From contig SCKJ01000001.1 in NCBI GenBank assembly GCA_004124875.1, positions 248,001 to 312,000 of the forward strand: a stretch of 64,000 bases of DNA, read 5' to 3'. Below are positions 56,301 to 64,000 of the stretch, one piece after another; the first letter of the stretch is position 1; the number at the start of each line of letters is the position of its first letter. The translations under genes were made by a program, and so were the position numbers. Source of the stretch: Fidelibacterota bacterium. Lineage in GTDB: Bacteria; Fidelibacterota; Marinisomatia; SCGC-AAA003-L08; TS1B11. Under the pieces are notes generated by a model. The model was not told the DNA's origin. It ran no database searches and worked only from the letters and a program-made list of their open reading frames with translations.

Positions 56301-56593
56301 CCGGTAGTGAGGGGCGTGGCCTGGCCGCCCCCGGCCGGCAGGGTATAGAGGTCGCCCAGCAGATCGAAAACGAGTGTCGCGCCGTCCGGTGAAATATCGA
56401 CACTCATCCAGGTCCCCTCGTCAACCGTAAACTCAATATCGTGGCTGGGGCCGTGGACCTGCGTAATGTCCCATTCGCTGTCGTCGTCTTGAGAACTGTC
56501 GGCCAAGGCCAAGCTGTCGGCGTTTTGTGCCCATAGACCAGCGCGCAAACATATCATTGCCGCCAGGGTGAAATAGCGCAGGACCATTCGCAT
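53327..56593 (-). CDS. Secreted TolB-propeller/amidohydrolase fusion
   Basis: The 1088-residue product has a signal peptide, an acidic linker with ADSLALADSSQDDDSEWD, and a long WD40-like beta-propeller built from PD40 repeats (DGATLVFDLLGDLYTLP, WAPNGREILFTSDRGGSDNIW, YSPDGKQIAYVTW). A C-terminal amidohydrolase domain follows (about 680-1089). Its metal and catalytic residues appear in VHAHLAY, FAVKSYM, HTGIEHAVP and LGDHGQLQGLGAHWELW. The architecture is known from secreted dipeptidase- or prolidase-like enzymes of FCB bacteria. It stands upstream of carB on the minus strand but is probably a separate unit. An ATG at 56587 is an alternative start. Confidence 0.88.
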   Translation of the reverse strand: MRMVLRYFTLAAMICLRAGLWAQNADSLALADSSQDDDSEWDITQVHGPSHDIEFTVDEGTWMSVDISPDGATLVFDLLGDLYTLPAGGGQATPLTTGRAYDIQPRWAPNGREILFTSDRGGSDNIWTINADGSQARAISNEEDKITNSGAWDPTSTYIVTKRRLTDHSSIGTTELWLYHRAGGNGIQITKKDDLQEVGEPFFHPDGRHIYFSARPSRFRYDSDPHDGIYQIHRFDRETGEFTQVTNRPGGAGRGLISGDGNTLAYITREGASTDLILHDLRTGSERTLTTGLTHDMQEAFAWTGIYPGMAWTPDQSAIILSSNGKLWKVNVASGIMTAIPFTARVKQTVQEALRFSHDIDTDTFRSRILRWAHQSPSDGSILFSALGRIYKAGSSGENPRLVISGDADRSLEYAPRYSPDGKQIAYVTWNDASKGHLMKMNRNGGRIRRLTTTPGQYANPSWSPSGRRIVYLRSSGATLRGLGLAGELWHEIRTMASGGGASTLVTRVATRGSSRRMPAPFYGPQSERIYYLEDGDENKAILKSVRTDGSDKREHATIPYGEEIALSPDGRWIAYKHLHDAYVAPMPNFGNSPVELSDSDGGVKVVQLSSAGADWISWADEHTVTWVSGPDFYRQDITPLFAERGADEEETDDEDVSAIRPDSVGINLVVSRQRPITSLAITNVRIITMQGNEVIENGAIVISGNIISSVGPVDQVQVPNAAFTIDGTGMTVMPGMVNVHAHLAYSTLDIFPQRNWQFYASLAYGITTVMDPSASTHFALGSAEMIAAGVIKGPRLFSTGFILFGADIAGKAPISSLDDAKAHIRRLKRQGAFAVKSYMQPQRRQRQWVIEAARLEQMLVLPEGGGNFEFNIGMILDGHTGIEHAVPVTPLYNDVINLWSRTDVGYTPTLLVAYGGLSGEHWFYQHEPPVWLDEKLLRFTPRQILIGRGRRPQVMAADDDWHHIAVSESANRLAQAGGSVQLGDHGQLQGLGAHWELWALGQGGMTPHEALKSATIRGANYIGLGDQLGSIEVGKLADLMVLSENPLVNLRNSNSLVYTVINGELFDSETMDQIYPQNVPRAPFFWE

Positions 56594-56614
56594 CAATATT
56601 GGCTCCTTCGTTTA

Positions 56615-59600
56615 TCAGTCTGAATGACTGAACAAATTTTGCAACGAGCGGACCTGAAACTGCCCTGTCTGGACCCTGCGTATGGCCCTCACCATGGCCC
56701 GTGCGCCGCTGAGCGTGGTGACAAAGGGCACCCCATGCCGGAGGGCGCTCGTACCGATGGCATACTCGTCGTGGCGCGACTGCGCGCCCAGGGGCGTGTT
56801 GATGATCAGCTGCACCTCCCTGTTGCGGATGGCGTCTGCGGCATCGGGCCTGCCTTCCCCCACCTTGTAGATCGACCGGGCGGCAATTCCGCTCTGCTGG
56901 AATTTTGCCTGAGTCCCTGCAGTGGCGATAATGCTGAATCCAAGTTCGTGAAGGTCGCGGGCAATATCAACCACTTGAGATTTGTCGCGATCATTGACGG
57001 AGATGAACACGGTTCCGCTGGCAGGGGGCACCGTCCCCGCTCCCATTTCCGCCTTGGCATAAGCGCCACCCAGCCCGGGATCGATACCCATCACCTCCCC
57101 GGTTGATTTCATCTCTGGGGAGAGGTAGACCCCGTCGGCCGGAAATTTGGAAAAGGGAAACACCGGTTTCTTTACGGCCACCACTTCCTGCCTGGCCATG
57201 GCCTCCGAGCCTGAAAGCGTCGATCCCACCACCTCGGGCAGTGATTGCCCTGCGGCGATTTGCGCGGCCCATTTCGCCAGCGGGATGTTCCTGGCTTTGC
57301 TGACGAATGGCACGGTTCTGCTGGCCCGCGGATTGGCCTCGAGAACGTAAACCGTGTCATCCTTGACGGCAAATTGGACGTTCAGCAGGCCTTTAACGCC
57401 CAGCTCCAGAGCGAGCTGCGTCGTCACCTGTTCAATAGCGGCGGCCTCGGAGTCAGTCAAGTGGTAAGGGGGCAGCACGCAGGCCGAATCGCCGCTGTGA
57501 ATACCGGCCTCTTCAATGTGCTGCATGATGCCGGCGATGAATACCTCGCTGCCGTCACAAAGTGCGTCGACGTCAAATTCGTAGGCGTCTTCTAAAAAGA
57601 CGTCAATCAGGATCGGGTGATCCCAGCCTCTGCCCGTATGTTTGCGCAGATACGATTCAAGGTCTCCCTGGCTGTAGACGATCTCCATGGCCCGGCCGCC
57701 CAGCACGTAGCTGGGCCGCACCAGCACCGGATAGCCGACCTCCCCGGCAACGCGGGTGGCTTCATCCAGGTTGTGGGCGATACCGTAATCGGGGCGGGCG
57801 ATCTTCAGGCGGTCGAGCAGAGCGCCGAACTTCTCGCGGTCCTCCGCCAGATCGATGGCCTCAGGAGAGGTGCCCAGGATATTGACGCCTGCCGCCGCCA
57901 AGCGGCCCGCCAGGGCGAGCGGGGTCTGGCCCCCGAACTGCACCATGACTCCCAGTGGTTGCTCCTGGTCGATAACGGCCATGACGTCCTCAAAGGTCAA
58001 CGGTTCAAAATAGAGCCTGTCGGCCATGTCAAAATCGGTGGAGACCGTTTCGGGATTGCAGTTGTGCATGATCGCCTTGTAGCCCATCTCCTGCAGCGCA
58101 AACAGCGCCTGGACGCAGCAGTAGTCAAATTCGATGCCTTGGCCTATGCGGTTGGGACCGCTCCCTAAAATTATGACTTTGTCCCCCTCCAGCGGCCGCA
58201 CCTCATTTTCCGTCTCATAGCTGCTGTAGCAATAAGGCGTGTTGGCGCTGAACTCGGCGGCGCAGGTGTCGACCGATTTAAACGCCGGGACAACCCCCAG
58301 GCGCAGGCGCAGAGCATGAATTTGCTCTTCGCTCTGCCCGGTGAACCGCCCGATCTGGACATCGCTGAATCCCTGTTGCTTCAGCGCCGTAAGAGCCGCC
58401 GCCTGGTCGTCATCGGCCTCCTCCCCGATGGCCGTTATTAAAGGTTGACCGTTGACCTGCGCGATCTCGTTAATCTGGTGCAGGAACCATGGATCGATGC
58501 TTGTCAACTCGTGCACCTCATCCACCGGCCTGCCTTGGGCCAGGGCCTGCTGGACTTTGAGCAACCTGAAAGCGGTGGGGAAGCGCATTTTGTCCAGGTC
58601 GAGCGCGCGGGTCGCCTCAGCGGACCGGGGCTCCAGGCCATCGAGCCCCTCTTCAAGCGAACGGTACGCTTTCTGAATACTCTCCTGAAAGGTTCTCCCG
58701 ATGGCCATCACTTCCCCCACCGACTGCATCTGCACCCCCAGTATGCCGTCGGCCCTGGGAAATTTTTCGAAATTGAAGCGGGGCACTTTGGTGACCACGT
58801 AATCAAGCGCCGGCTCATAGGCGGCCAGGGTCTGTCCCGTAATATCGTTGGTGATTTCATCGAGCAGGTAGCCCACGGCCAGCTTGGCGGCGACTTTGGC
58901 GATAGGGAAGCCGGTTGCTTTGGAGGCCAACGCCGATGACCGGCTGACCCGCGGATTCATTTCGATGATCACCATGCGCCCATCGTCCGGATTGACCGCA
59001 AATTGCACGTTGGAACCGCCCGTTTTCACGCCGACGGCCCGGATGCAGCGCAAGGCCCAGTCTCGCATCTGCTGATATTCCCGGTCACTCAGCGTCTGCG
59101 CCGGGGCCACGGTGACCGAATCTCCCGTGTGCACCCCCATAGGATCGATATTTTCAATGGAGCAGACCACCAGGGCGTTGTCGGCCCCATCACGCATCAC
59201 TTCCAGCTCAAATTCTTTCCAGCCCATGAGGGCTTCCTCAATCAGCACTTCGCCGATGGGACTGGCAGCGAGCGCATAGGCCGATTTCTCGGCATACTCC
59301 TCACGGTTGTACACCAGTGAACCGCCGGTTCCGCCAAGGGTGAATGAGGGCCGCAGGATCAGGGGAAACCGCAGGCTCTCCACCAGAGTTTCGGACTCCT
59401 CGAGTGAGCGCACCAGCCCGCCGTTGGCCGTTGCGATGCCTTCGGTCTCCATCAGTCGCTTAAAGACATCGCGATCCTCCGCCCGCCTGATCACTTCCGC
59501 ATCGGCAGCGAGCAGGGCGACATGGTGCTCCGCCAGGACGCCGCGCGAGTCGAGTTCCAGTGCGCAGTTGAGGCCTGTTTGTCCGCCCACGGTGGGCAGC

Positions 59601-59857
59601 AGGGCATCGGGCTTTTCCTGAGCGATGATTTGACTGACGATATCCGGAGTCACTGGCTCAATGTACGTGGCGTCGGCCAGTGACGGGTCGGTCATGATGG
59701 TAGCCGGATTCGAATTGACGAGGATGACCCGGTACCCTTCCTCTTTCAGGGCGCGGCAAGCCTGGGTACCCGAATAGTCAAATTCGCAGGCCTGGCCTAT
59801 CACGATAGGACCAGCCCCGATGATCAGGATGGATTGCAGGTTATCGTCTCTGGGCAT
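56615..59857 (-). CDS. carB: Carbamoyl-phosphate synthase, large subunit
   Basis: CarB makes carbamoyl phosphate for pyrimidine and arginine synthesis. The 1080-residue product has the complete duplicated ATP-grasp architecture: the first half begins [19 protein letters not shown] and contains [15 protein letters not shown]. The second begins [22 protein letters not shown] and has [17 protein letters not shown]. The C-terminal allosteric domain ([16 protein letters not shown]) is present. No carA is adjacent, which is common where the two subunits are unlinked. Confidence 0.97.
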   Translation of the reverse strand: MPRDDNLQSILIIGAGPIVIGQACEFDYSGTQACRALKEEGYRVILVNSNPATIMTDPSLADATYIEPVTPDIVSQIIAQEKPDALLPTVGGQTGLNCALELDSRGVLAEHHVALLAADAEVIRRAEDRDVFKRLMETEGIATANGGLVRSLEESETLVESLRFPLILRPSFTLGGTGGSLVYNREEYAEKSAYALAASPIGEVLIEEALMGWKEFELEVMRDGADNALVVCSIENIDPMGVHTGDSVTVAPAQTLSDREYQQMRDWALRCIRAVGVKTGGSNVQFAVNPDDGRMVIIEMNPRVSRSSALASKATGFPIAKVAAKLAVGYLLDEITNDITGQTLAAYEPALDYVVTKVPRFNFEKFPRADGILGVQMQSVGEVMAIGRTFQESIQKAYRSLEEGLDGLEPRSAEATRALDLDKMRFPTAFRLLKVQQALAQGRPVDEVHELTSIDPWFLHQINEIAQVNGQPLITAIGEEADDDQAAALTALKQQGFSDVQIGRFTGQSEEQIHALRLRLGVVPAFKSVDTCAAEFSANTPYCYSSYETENEVRPLEGDKVIILGSGPNRIGQGIEFDYCCVQALFALQEMGYKAIMHNCNPETVSTDFDMADRLYFEPLTFEDVMAVIDQEQPLGVMVQFGGQTPLALAGRLAAAGVNILGTSPEAIDLAEDREKFGALLDRLKIARPDYGIAHNLDEATRVAGEVGYPVLVRPSYVLGGRAMEIVYSQGDLESYLRKHTGRGWDHPILIDVFLEDAYEFDVDALCDGSEVFIAGIMQHIEEAGIHSGDSACVLPPYHLTDSEAAAIEQVTTQLALELGVKGLLNVQFAVKDDTVYVLEANPRASRTVPFVSKARNIPLAKWAAQIAAGQSLPEVVGSTLSGSEAMARQEVVAVKKPVFPFSKFPADGVYLSPEMKSTGEVMGIDPGLGGAYAKAEMGAGTVPPASGTVFISVNDRDKSQVVDIARDLHELGFSIIATAGTQAKFQQSGIAARSIYKVGEGRPDAADAIRNREVQLIINTPLGAQSRHDEYAIGTSALRHGVPFVTTLSGARAMVRAIRRVQTGQFQVRSLQNLFSHSD

Positions 59858-59871
59858 GGCGAGCCCCGGAA

Positions 59872-59886
59872 TGTAACCACGTTACA
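59872..59886. promoter_or_regulatory. Palindrome upstream of carB
   Basis: TGTAACCACGTTACA has perfect six-base arms around CAC and ends 15 bases before the carB ATG (59857). The position fits an operator or the leader of a pyrimidine-regulated gene. I know no regulator that binds this exact sequence. Confidence 0.4.
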
Positions 59887-59932
59887 AAGGTGAGACAGGT
59901 GTAGAAATGGGGGCTACGCCGGGTGTTTGGCC

Positions 59933-62254
59933 TCAACCCTGATGCTCGTAGAAAGCCAGGGCCTGCTGCGTCTTGCCGTTCATCCAGAGATTCAACGCGG
60001 TACCCGGGCCGGCGATGCGCGTATCAATGATCTTGAGATAGCCGGAGAAGTCCCCGCAGTCCGGCATCATGGCAGTCAGTTCGTTGGGGCTGTCAGCAAA
60101 AAAGGACTTGTTCAGGCTGCCCTCGCTGTCATCGGGATAGAGCGGCAGATAGTGAATCCCTTTCTCCACCAGGTCGAGGAAAAAATGTGTGCCGAATGAG
60201 ACCCCCGGAGTATAATCACCCTCCTTGTGGGCGATTTCGATCAGAGCCCGGGTATTATTGATTTCACTGTACTGCACCGGAATGCCCAGATTGATATTGC
60301 TGCTGCCCCAGCGTCCGGGTCCCATGAGAATAAAGTTTTTATCCGCCAGGCGGTTGTTGACCCTACCAACGAGTCGCGCCAGCTGATAGCGCATTTCCGG
60401 TGTGGCCACCTGGGTGTAAGCCACGGGGTCACAGTAGACCAGATACTCGATGTTGTCGATGCGGCCGTTGTGGATGTGCTCCTTCGCGCTGAACAGAATT
60501 CGCTCCTGTGGCACATCGCTGGGAACTTCGACCGTTTCCGATGGCATGCGCTGAGCCATGGGCCGGGTTTGCAGGAGATAGAGATGCTGCCCGTCGTGCG
60601 AAAACTCAATGTCGATAGGGCAGCCGTAAGCCGCCTCAACTTCCCGCAGGATATCGCGCATCACTTCGGGAAATGGGCTGTGGCGCAGCAGCCGGTCGAA
60701 TGTGATCACTCCGGACGGATAGCTTTTGGGCGCAAGATTGGCGAACGGCGTCTGGAGATAGCCGTCCTCTTCGATGGACAGCATTTGCTCGGCCAGCGGC
60801 AGTTCCTCATCCCCCCATAGATCCTTGAGGGGCACCACTTCGTAGCTGTTGGTCTTCAGGTTGACCACATCGACGAAATTCTGAGTATACTTTTTCTGCG
60901 CCGCGAGGGTGGTTTCCGGCCGTAGCGTGGGCGCCGAAAGGCCCACCAGCCTGGGGTAGTCGTCCCCTACCCGGTCGACGGCCCGGGTTCCCAGGCCCAT
61001 CACCAGCCGCACCAGCCCATCTTCCTCCCGGATGCGGGAAGACCAGGTGTAATCGTTGCGCGACAGGGCCACGCCGGCGTAGGCGGGCAAAAAATAGTGG
61101 CGATACCTGAAGCCCACTACCTTCTGGATGAGGATGCCAATTTTCTCATCGTAATCGAGCAGGTTCCGCTCCTGCCGGTAGGTGATCGGGTCAGGCGCCA
61201 GGCCGCTGGCGTACACCTCCCCGATGGCTGCCAGCAGCTGTGAAAGCCGCCGGTCCAGATGCCCCTGATTGCCGAGAAAGACGCTCAGGTATTTGCCGGA
61301 AAAGGCGGCCTTGAAATTGTCCTCCAGCAGACTGCTCGAGCGAACAATAAGGGGATGTTTACCTACTTTCTTGAGCATGGCGCGGCACTGCTCAACCATA
61401 TAATCGGGGAACTGGCCGTTGCGGAAAACCTCCTGGATGGCGGGATACTCGTTGCGCACCTCCTCCCCCGTTTTATACTTCTGGTGTTGATACCGCATCA
61501 GGCCGTTGAGGGTGAGAAAATCCTCAAACACATCGGTGCGCACATAGTACGACTCTGGAATCCGGATCAGGTCGCCATATTTTTCTGTGAGCGTTTCAGT
61601 AAGGATTTTATAGCCCAGCAGCATGCCCGCCGCCTTGCCGCCGATGCGGCCGTGCCCCGTCTCCGAACCGATGGTGGTATCGACCAGCGGGGCCATGTCG
61701 CGAATGGTCAGATGATGCTTGGCCACCCGCAGGAACTCCAGCTGATCGGATATAAAGTGCCGCAGAAGTGATACGCGCAGCCCCATAACGTCCTCCTTGG
61801 GCAGCGGCGTCCCCAGTGGAATGGCGGAGTATTCCCTGACTTTATCAGCGAGGATTCCGAAGGAGATATCGGTGAGATTGGCAATATTCTCCAGGGAGAA
61901 GATGTAGTCGCGCTTAACGACGGACATAATAAGGACCTCAATCTCATCTGTGGTAAAATGCTCAAGCGCGCTTTTGAGGGTTAGCCGACGGAGGATGCGG
62001 CGCTCGTTGCCCGACCATTGGTCCGGGCTCACATTGGGGCTGCCCTTCTCCTGATCGTATTTAAAATCCTTGGCCTCCTTGCGGGCCAGGGCATATATCT
62101 CGTCAATGGAAAAAAGATGCTTTTCGTGCAGGGTAAGCATCAGTTGGAGGATGATCTTTTCCTCCAGGTGGGAATAGGCGCCGATTTTTTCCCTGAGGGA
62201 CCGATAGGCTGCGTCCCTTGATTTCCGGGTCGATGGCTTGGCCTTCGAGGTCAT
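59933..62254 (-). CDS. Orphan PPDK_N-type (PEP/pyruvate-binding) protein
   Basis: The 773-residue product has a helical N-terminal region (1-190), then an ATP-grasp domain of the PPDK N-terminal family (GHGRIGGKAAGMLLGYKIL, HPLIVRSSSLLEDNFKAAFSGKY and SHDGQHLYLLQTRPMAQR). Its C-terminal 180 residues are unusual, with FILMGPGRWGSSNINLGIPVQYSEINNTRALIEIA. It lacks the phosphohistidine domain (GG-TSHA) and the PEP/pyruvate TIM barrel of PPDK and PEP synthase. It probably uses ATP or a nucleotide in some other phosphotransfer. Glutamate dehydrogenase is next upstream. Confidence 0.85.
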   Translation of the reverse strand: MTSKAKPSTRKSRDAAYRSLREKIGAYSHLEEKIILQLMLTLHEKHLFSIDEIYALARKEAKDFKYDQEKGSPNVSPDQWSGNERRILRRLTLKSALEHFTTDEIEVLIMSVVKRDYIFSLENIANLTDISFGILADKVREYSAIPLGTPLPKEDVMGLRVSLLRHFISDQLEFLRVAKHHLTIRDMAPLVDTTIGSETGHGRIGGKAAGMLLGYKILTETLTEKYGDLIRIPESYYVRTDVFEDFLTLNGLMRYQHQKYKTGEEVRNEYPAIQEVFRNGQFPDYMVEQCRAMLKKVGKHPLIVRSSSLLEDNFKAAFSGKYLSVFLGNQGHLDRRLSQLLAAIGEVYASGLAPDPITYRQERNLLDYDEKIGILIQKVVGFRYRHYFLPAYAGVALSRNDYTWSSRIREEDGLVRLVMGLGTRAVDRVGDDYPRLVGLSAPTLRPETTLAAQKKYTQNFVDVVNLKTNSYEVVPLKDLWGDEELPLAEQMLSIEEDGYLQTPFANLAPKSYPSGVITFDRLLRHSPFPEVMRDILREVEAAYGCPIDIEFSHDGQHLYLLQTRPMAQRMPSETVEVPSDVPQERILFSAKEHIHNGRIDNIEYLVYCDPVAYTQVATPEMRYQLARLVGRVNNRLADKNFILMGPGRWGSSNINLGIPVQYSEINNTRALIEIAHKEGDYTPGVSFGTHFFLDLVEKGIHYLPLYPDDSEGSLNKSFFADSPNELTAMMPDCGDFSGYLKIIDTRIAGPGTALNLWMNGKTQQALAFYEHQG

Positions 62255-62327
62255 TATTTCTGCCGCCCTTTCAGGGACCGACCGACGCTTGCCACTTGCG
62301 CGGCGAGCCGGTGGCGTGGGTGAAAGC

Positions 62328-63578
62328 CTACACCCAGCCTCTCAGCCGACAGGCTTCTGCGACCCTGGCGATAGATACCAGATAGGCCGCCTGGCGCATG
62401 TGCACATTGCCACGGCTTTGGAACTCTCCGTAAACATCGGCAAATGCCTGCGTCATTTTTGCGTCGAGTCGGCGGTGAATATCTTCTAGCTCCCAGTAGA
62501 AGTTATACGTGTTCTGCACCTGCTCGAAATAGGAAACGGTAACCCCCCCGGCATTGGCCAGGAAATCGGGAATGACGAAAACATTGTGGTCCTGCAGGAT
62601 CAGGTCCGCTTCGGGAGTCGTGGGGCCGTTGGCCAGTTCGCAGATAATCCTGGCCTTGATATTGGCGGCGTTGTCCTTGGTAATCACCCCTTCCAGCGCA
62701 CTGGGGAACAGGACCTGCACATCGAGCTCCAGCAGCTCCTCATTGGTGACGGCATCCGCGCCGGGGTAGCCGGATAAGGAGCCGTTGGACAGCTTGTAAT
62801 CGACAACTTCGCGGGCTGAAAATCCGCTGGCATTGTAAATGCCGCCGCGCGAATCGCTGGCAGCCACCAGCTTCAGGCCGAGCAGCTCCTCGCCCAGCAG
62901 GGCGGCGTACTGCCCCGCGTTACCGAAGCCGTTAACAGCCATAGTGGCCCCCTGTATGTCGATGCCCAGCCGCTTGGCGGTCTCACGGACCGTAATAATT
63001 CCGCCACGGGCCGTAGCGTCGGTGCGACCCTGTGAGCCGCCCAGTGGAATCGGCTTGCCCGTAATGACGCCGGGATGACTCTCGAGGGTTATTTTTTCGT
63101 ACTCATCCATCATCCAGGCCATGATCTGCGGCGTGGTATAGACGTCCGGCGCGGGGACATCCTTGGTGACGCCAAGAATTCTTGCCGCTGCGCCCATATA
63201 AGCGCGGGCCAGCCGCTCCTTTTCACCTTCTGACATTTCCTTGGGATTGCAGGTCACCCCGCCCTTGCCGCCGCCTAAAGGGATGTTCACCACGGCGGTT
63301 TTCCAGGTCATCCAGGCGGCCAGCGCCCGCACGGTGTCGATGGTTTCATCGGGGTGCCAGCGTAGGCCCCCCTTGGTGGGTCCCCGGGCTGAGTTGTACT
63401 GCACCCGGTAGCCCTGGAAGACATGCACCTTTCCATCGTCCATCTTCACCGGCAGAGTGAACCGGAACTCGCGCTGTGGCATGCGCAGAAATTGACGCAT
63501 ACCATCATCAAGGCCGAGGATTTCGGCGGCCTCATCAAACTGTTGCTGTGCTATCGCAAACGGATTGGTCTGGTTCAT
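62328..63578 (-). CDS. gdhA: Glutamate dehydrogenase (Glu/Leu/Phe/Val family)
   Basis: The enzyme interconverts glutamate and 2-oxoglutarate plus ammonia. The 416-residue product has the family catalytic lysine region ([41 protein letters not shown]) and [14 protein letters not shown]. The NAD(P) Rossmann part follows ([29 protein letters not shown]), with [16 protein letters not shown]. Length is typical. An AT-rich leader with TAATTAGAGAATAATT precedes the ATG. Whether NAD or NADP is used is not decided from this view. Confidence 0.94.
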   Translation of the reverse strand: MNQTNPFAIAQQQFDEAAEILGLDDGMRQFLRMPQREFRFTLPVKMDDGKVHVFQGYRVQYNSARGPTKGGLRWHPDETIDTVRALAAWMTWKTAVVNIPLGGGKGGVTCNPKEMSEGEKERLARAYMGAAARILGVTKDVPAPDVYTTPQIMAWMMDEYEKITLESHPGVITGKPIPLGGSQGRTDATARGGIITVRETAKRLGIDIQGATMAVNGFGNAGQYAALLGEELLGLKLVAASDSRGGIYNASGFSAREVVDYKLSNGSLSGYPGADAVTNEELLELDVQVLFPSALEGVITKDNAANIKARIICELANGPTTPEADLILQDHNVFVIPDFLANAGGVTVSYFEQVQNTYNFYWELEDIHRRLDAKMTQAFADVYGEFQSRGNVHMRQAAYLVSIARVAEACRLRGWV

Positions 63579-63718
63579 GGAATTATTCTCTAATTAAATG
63601 GGGCTTGGGGCCGGTTGGGGAAGTCTAGTCAGGGCGCTGCGGTAGAACGGATCATGCTTTCATGTGCTCTTTACGCCCGCGAATTTACCTCGCAGGCAGA
63701 GAGAGTCAAACAGTTGCA

Positions 63719-64000
63719 TCATCCGTTCCATTTAAAGTTTTGCGCCTCCGGTTTTGCCAGCCAGCTCTCCAGTGGTGGGGCCACGCTGTCTTTTTCAGAC
63801 AGGCTGGGATTTGTAAGGGGCCACTTGATGCCGATAGCCGGATCGTTCCAGAGTATTCCCCCTTCATGGTTTTCGTTATAGGTGCCGGTGCATTTGTACT
63901 GAATCTCCGTGCCCTCTTCCAGGGCCGCAAAGCCCCTGGCAAACCCGGCGGGAGCGTATACCTGCTTGCGATTGGAAACGCTGGCCTCCACGCCGAACCA
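63719..64000 (-). CDS. rfbC: dTDP-4-dehydrorhamnose 3,5-epimerase family, C-terminal part (runs off right edge)
   Basis: The visible 93 residues are the C-terminal half of an RmlC-type cupin epimerase. WFGVEASVSNRKQVYAPAGFARGFAALEEGTEIQYKCTGTYNENHEGGILWNDPAIGIKWPL is the conserved family sequence. The tail SLSEKDSVAPPLESW is also typical. It acts in dTDP-rhamnose or related deoxysugar synthesis for surface polysaccharide. The catalytic His lies outside the window. Confidence 0.88.
   Translation of the reverse strand, partial: WFGVEASVSNRKQVYAPAGFARGFAALEEGTEIQYKCTGTYNENHEGGILWNDPAIGIKWPLTNPSLSEKDSVAPPLESWLAKPEAQNFKWNG

Overview
This window is a gene-dense, GC-rich piece of a bacterial chromosome. 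An LptD/OstA-type outer-membrane LPS-assembly protein, several lipobox lipoproteins, a DUF1302-like beta-barrel and a LolA-like carrier show a Gram-negative envelope. The single-chain alpha2-type glycyl-tRNA synthetase, the archaeal/eukaryotic-type prolyl-tRNA synthetase, the demethylmenaquinone-type methyltransferase and recurring Asp/Ser-rich linkers (for example DSLALAD) fit the FCB group or an uncultured relative such as Marinimicrobia. That placement is an inference. No rRNA, tRNA, CRISPR array or recognisable transposase is visible.

Layout. 1-12 kb: a truncated TatT-like lipoprotein (minus strand), an alpha/alpha-toroid secreted protein, rarA overlapping a long lptD, an EIIA-Ntr-like protein without its phosphorylatable His, hisS, a lipoprotein, a SpoU-type rRNA methyltransferase, an HGSNAT-like membrane acyltransferase that seems to start on AUA, and another lipoprotein. 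12-14 kb: an amino-acid permease and a small Cys/His membrane protein on the minus strand. 14-24 kb (plus): proS, a secreted protein, a CusF-SCO1 fusion, a quinone oxidoreductase, topA, glyS, a small membrane protein and an FkbM methyltransferase. 24-28 kb (minus): a Bax-inhibitor-1 remnant, pterin dehydratase, CDF transporter, tag, punA and rlmN, the last four closely packed. 28-31 kb: a phytase-like protein, a cupin, a PspC protein and menG.

31-33 kb is an accessory patch: an inverted-repeat element, an AbrB/PIN toxin-antitoxin pair with a palindromic operator, and a membrane-anchored coiled-coil gene that an in-frame TAA appears to have split. 33-37 kb carries a class V aminotransferase, a secreted protein and ligA. 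37.4-39.1 kb is a compact AT-richer three-gene cassette (TIGR04255-like protein plus two uncharacterised partners). It is the best candidate here for an undescribed system. 39-47 kb (plus): rlmD, a two-gene ABC-2 exporter, a K+ channel overlapping a separate cyclic-nucleotide-binding protein, valS, and an S24/LexA-like repressor closed by a strong terminator.

47.7-53.2 kb (minus) is a five-gene operon: TetR regulator, RND/MMPL permease, SRPBCC protein, LolA-like periplasmic carrier and outer-membrane barrel. Together these look like a complete trans-envelope lipid or hydrophobic-compound export route. 53-64 kb (minus): a TolB-propeller/amidohydrolase fusion, carB, an orphan PPDK_N-type protein, glutamate dehydrogenase, and the C-terminal part of an RmlC-type epimerase that runs off the right edge.
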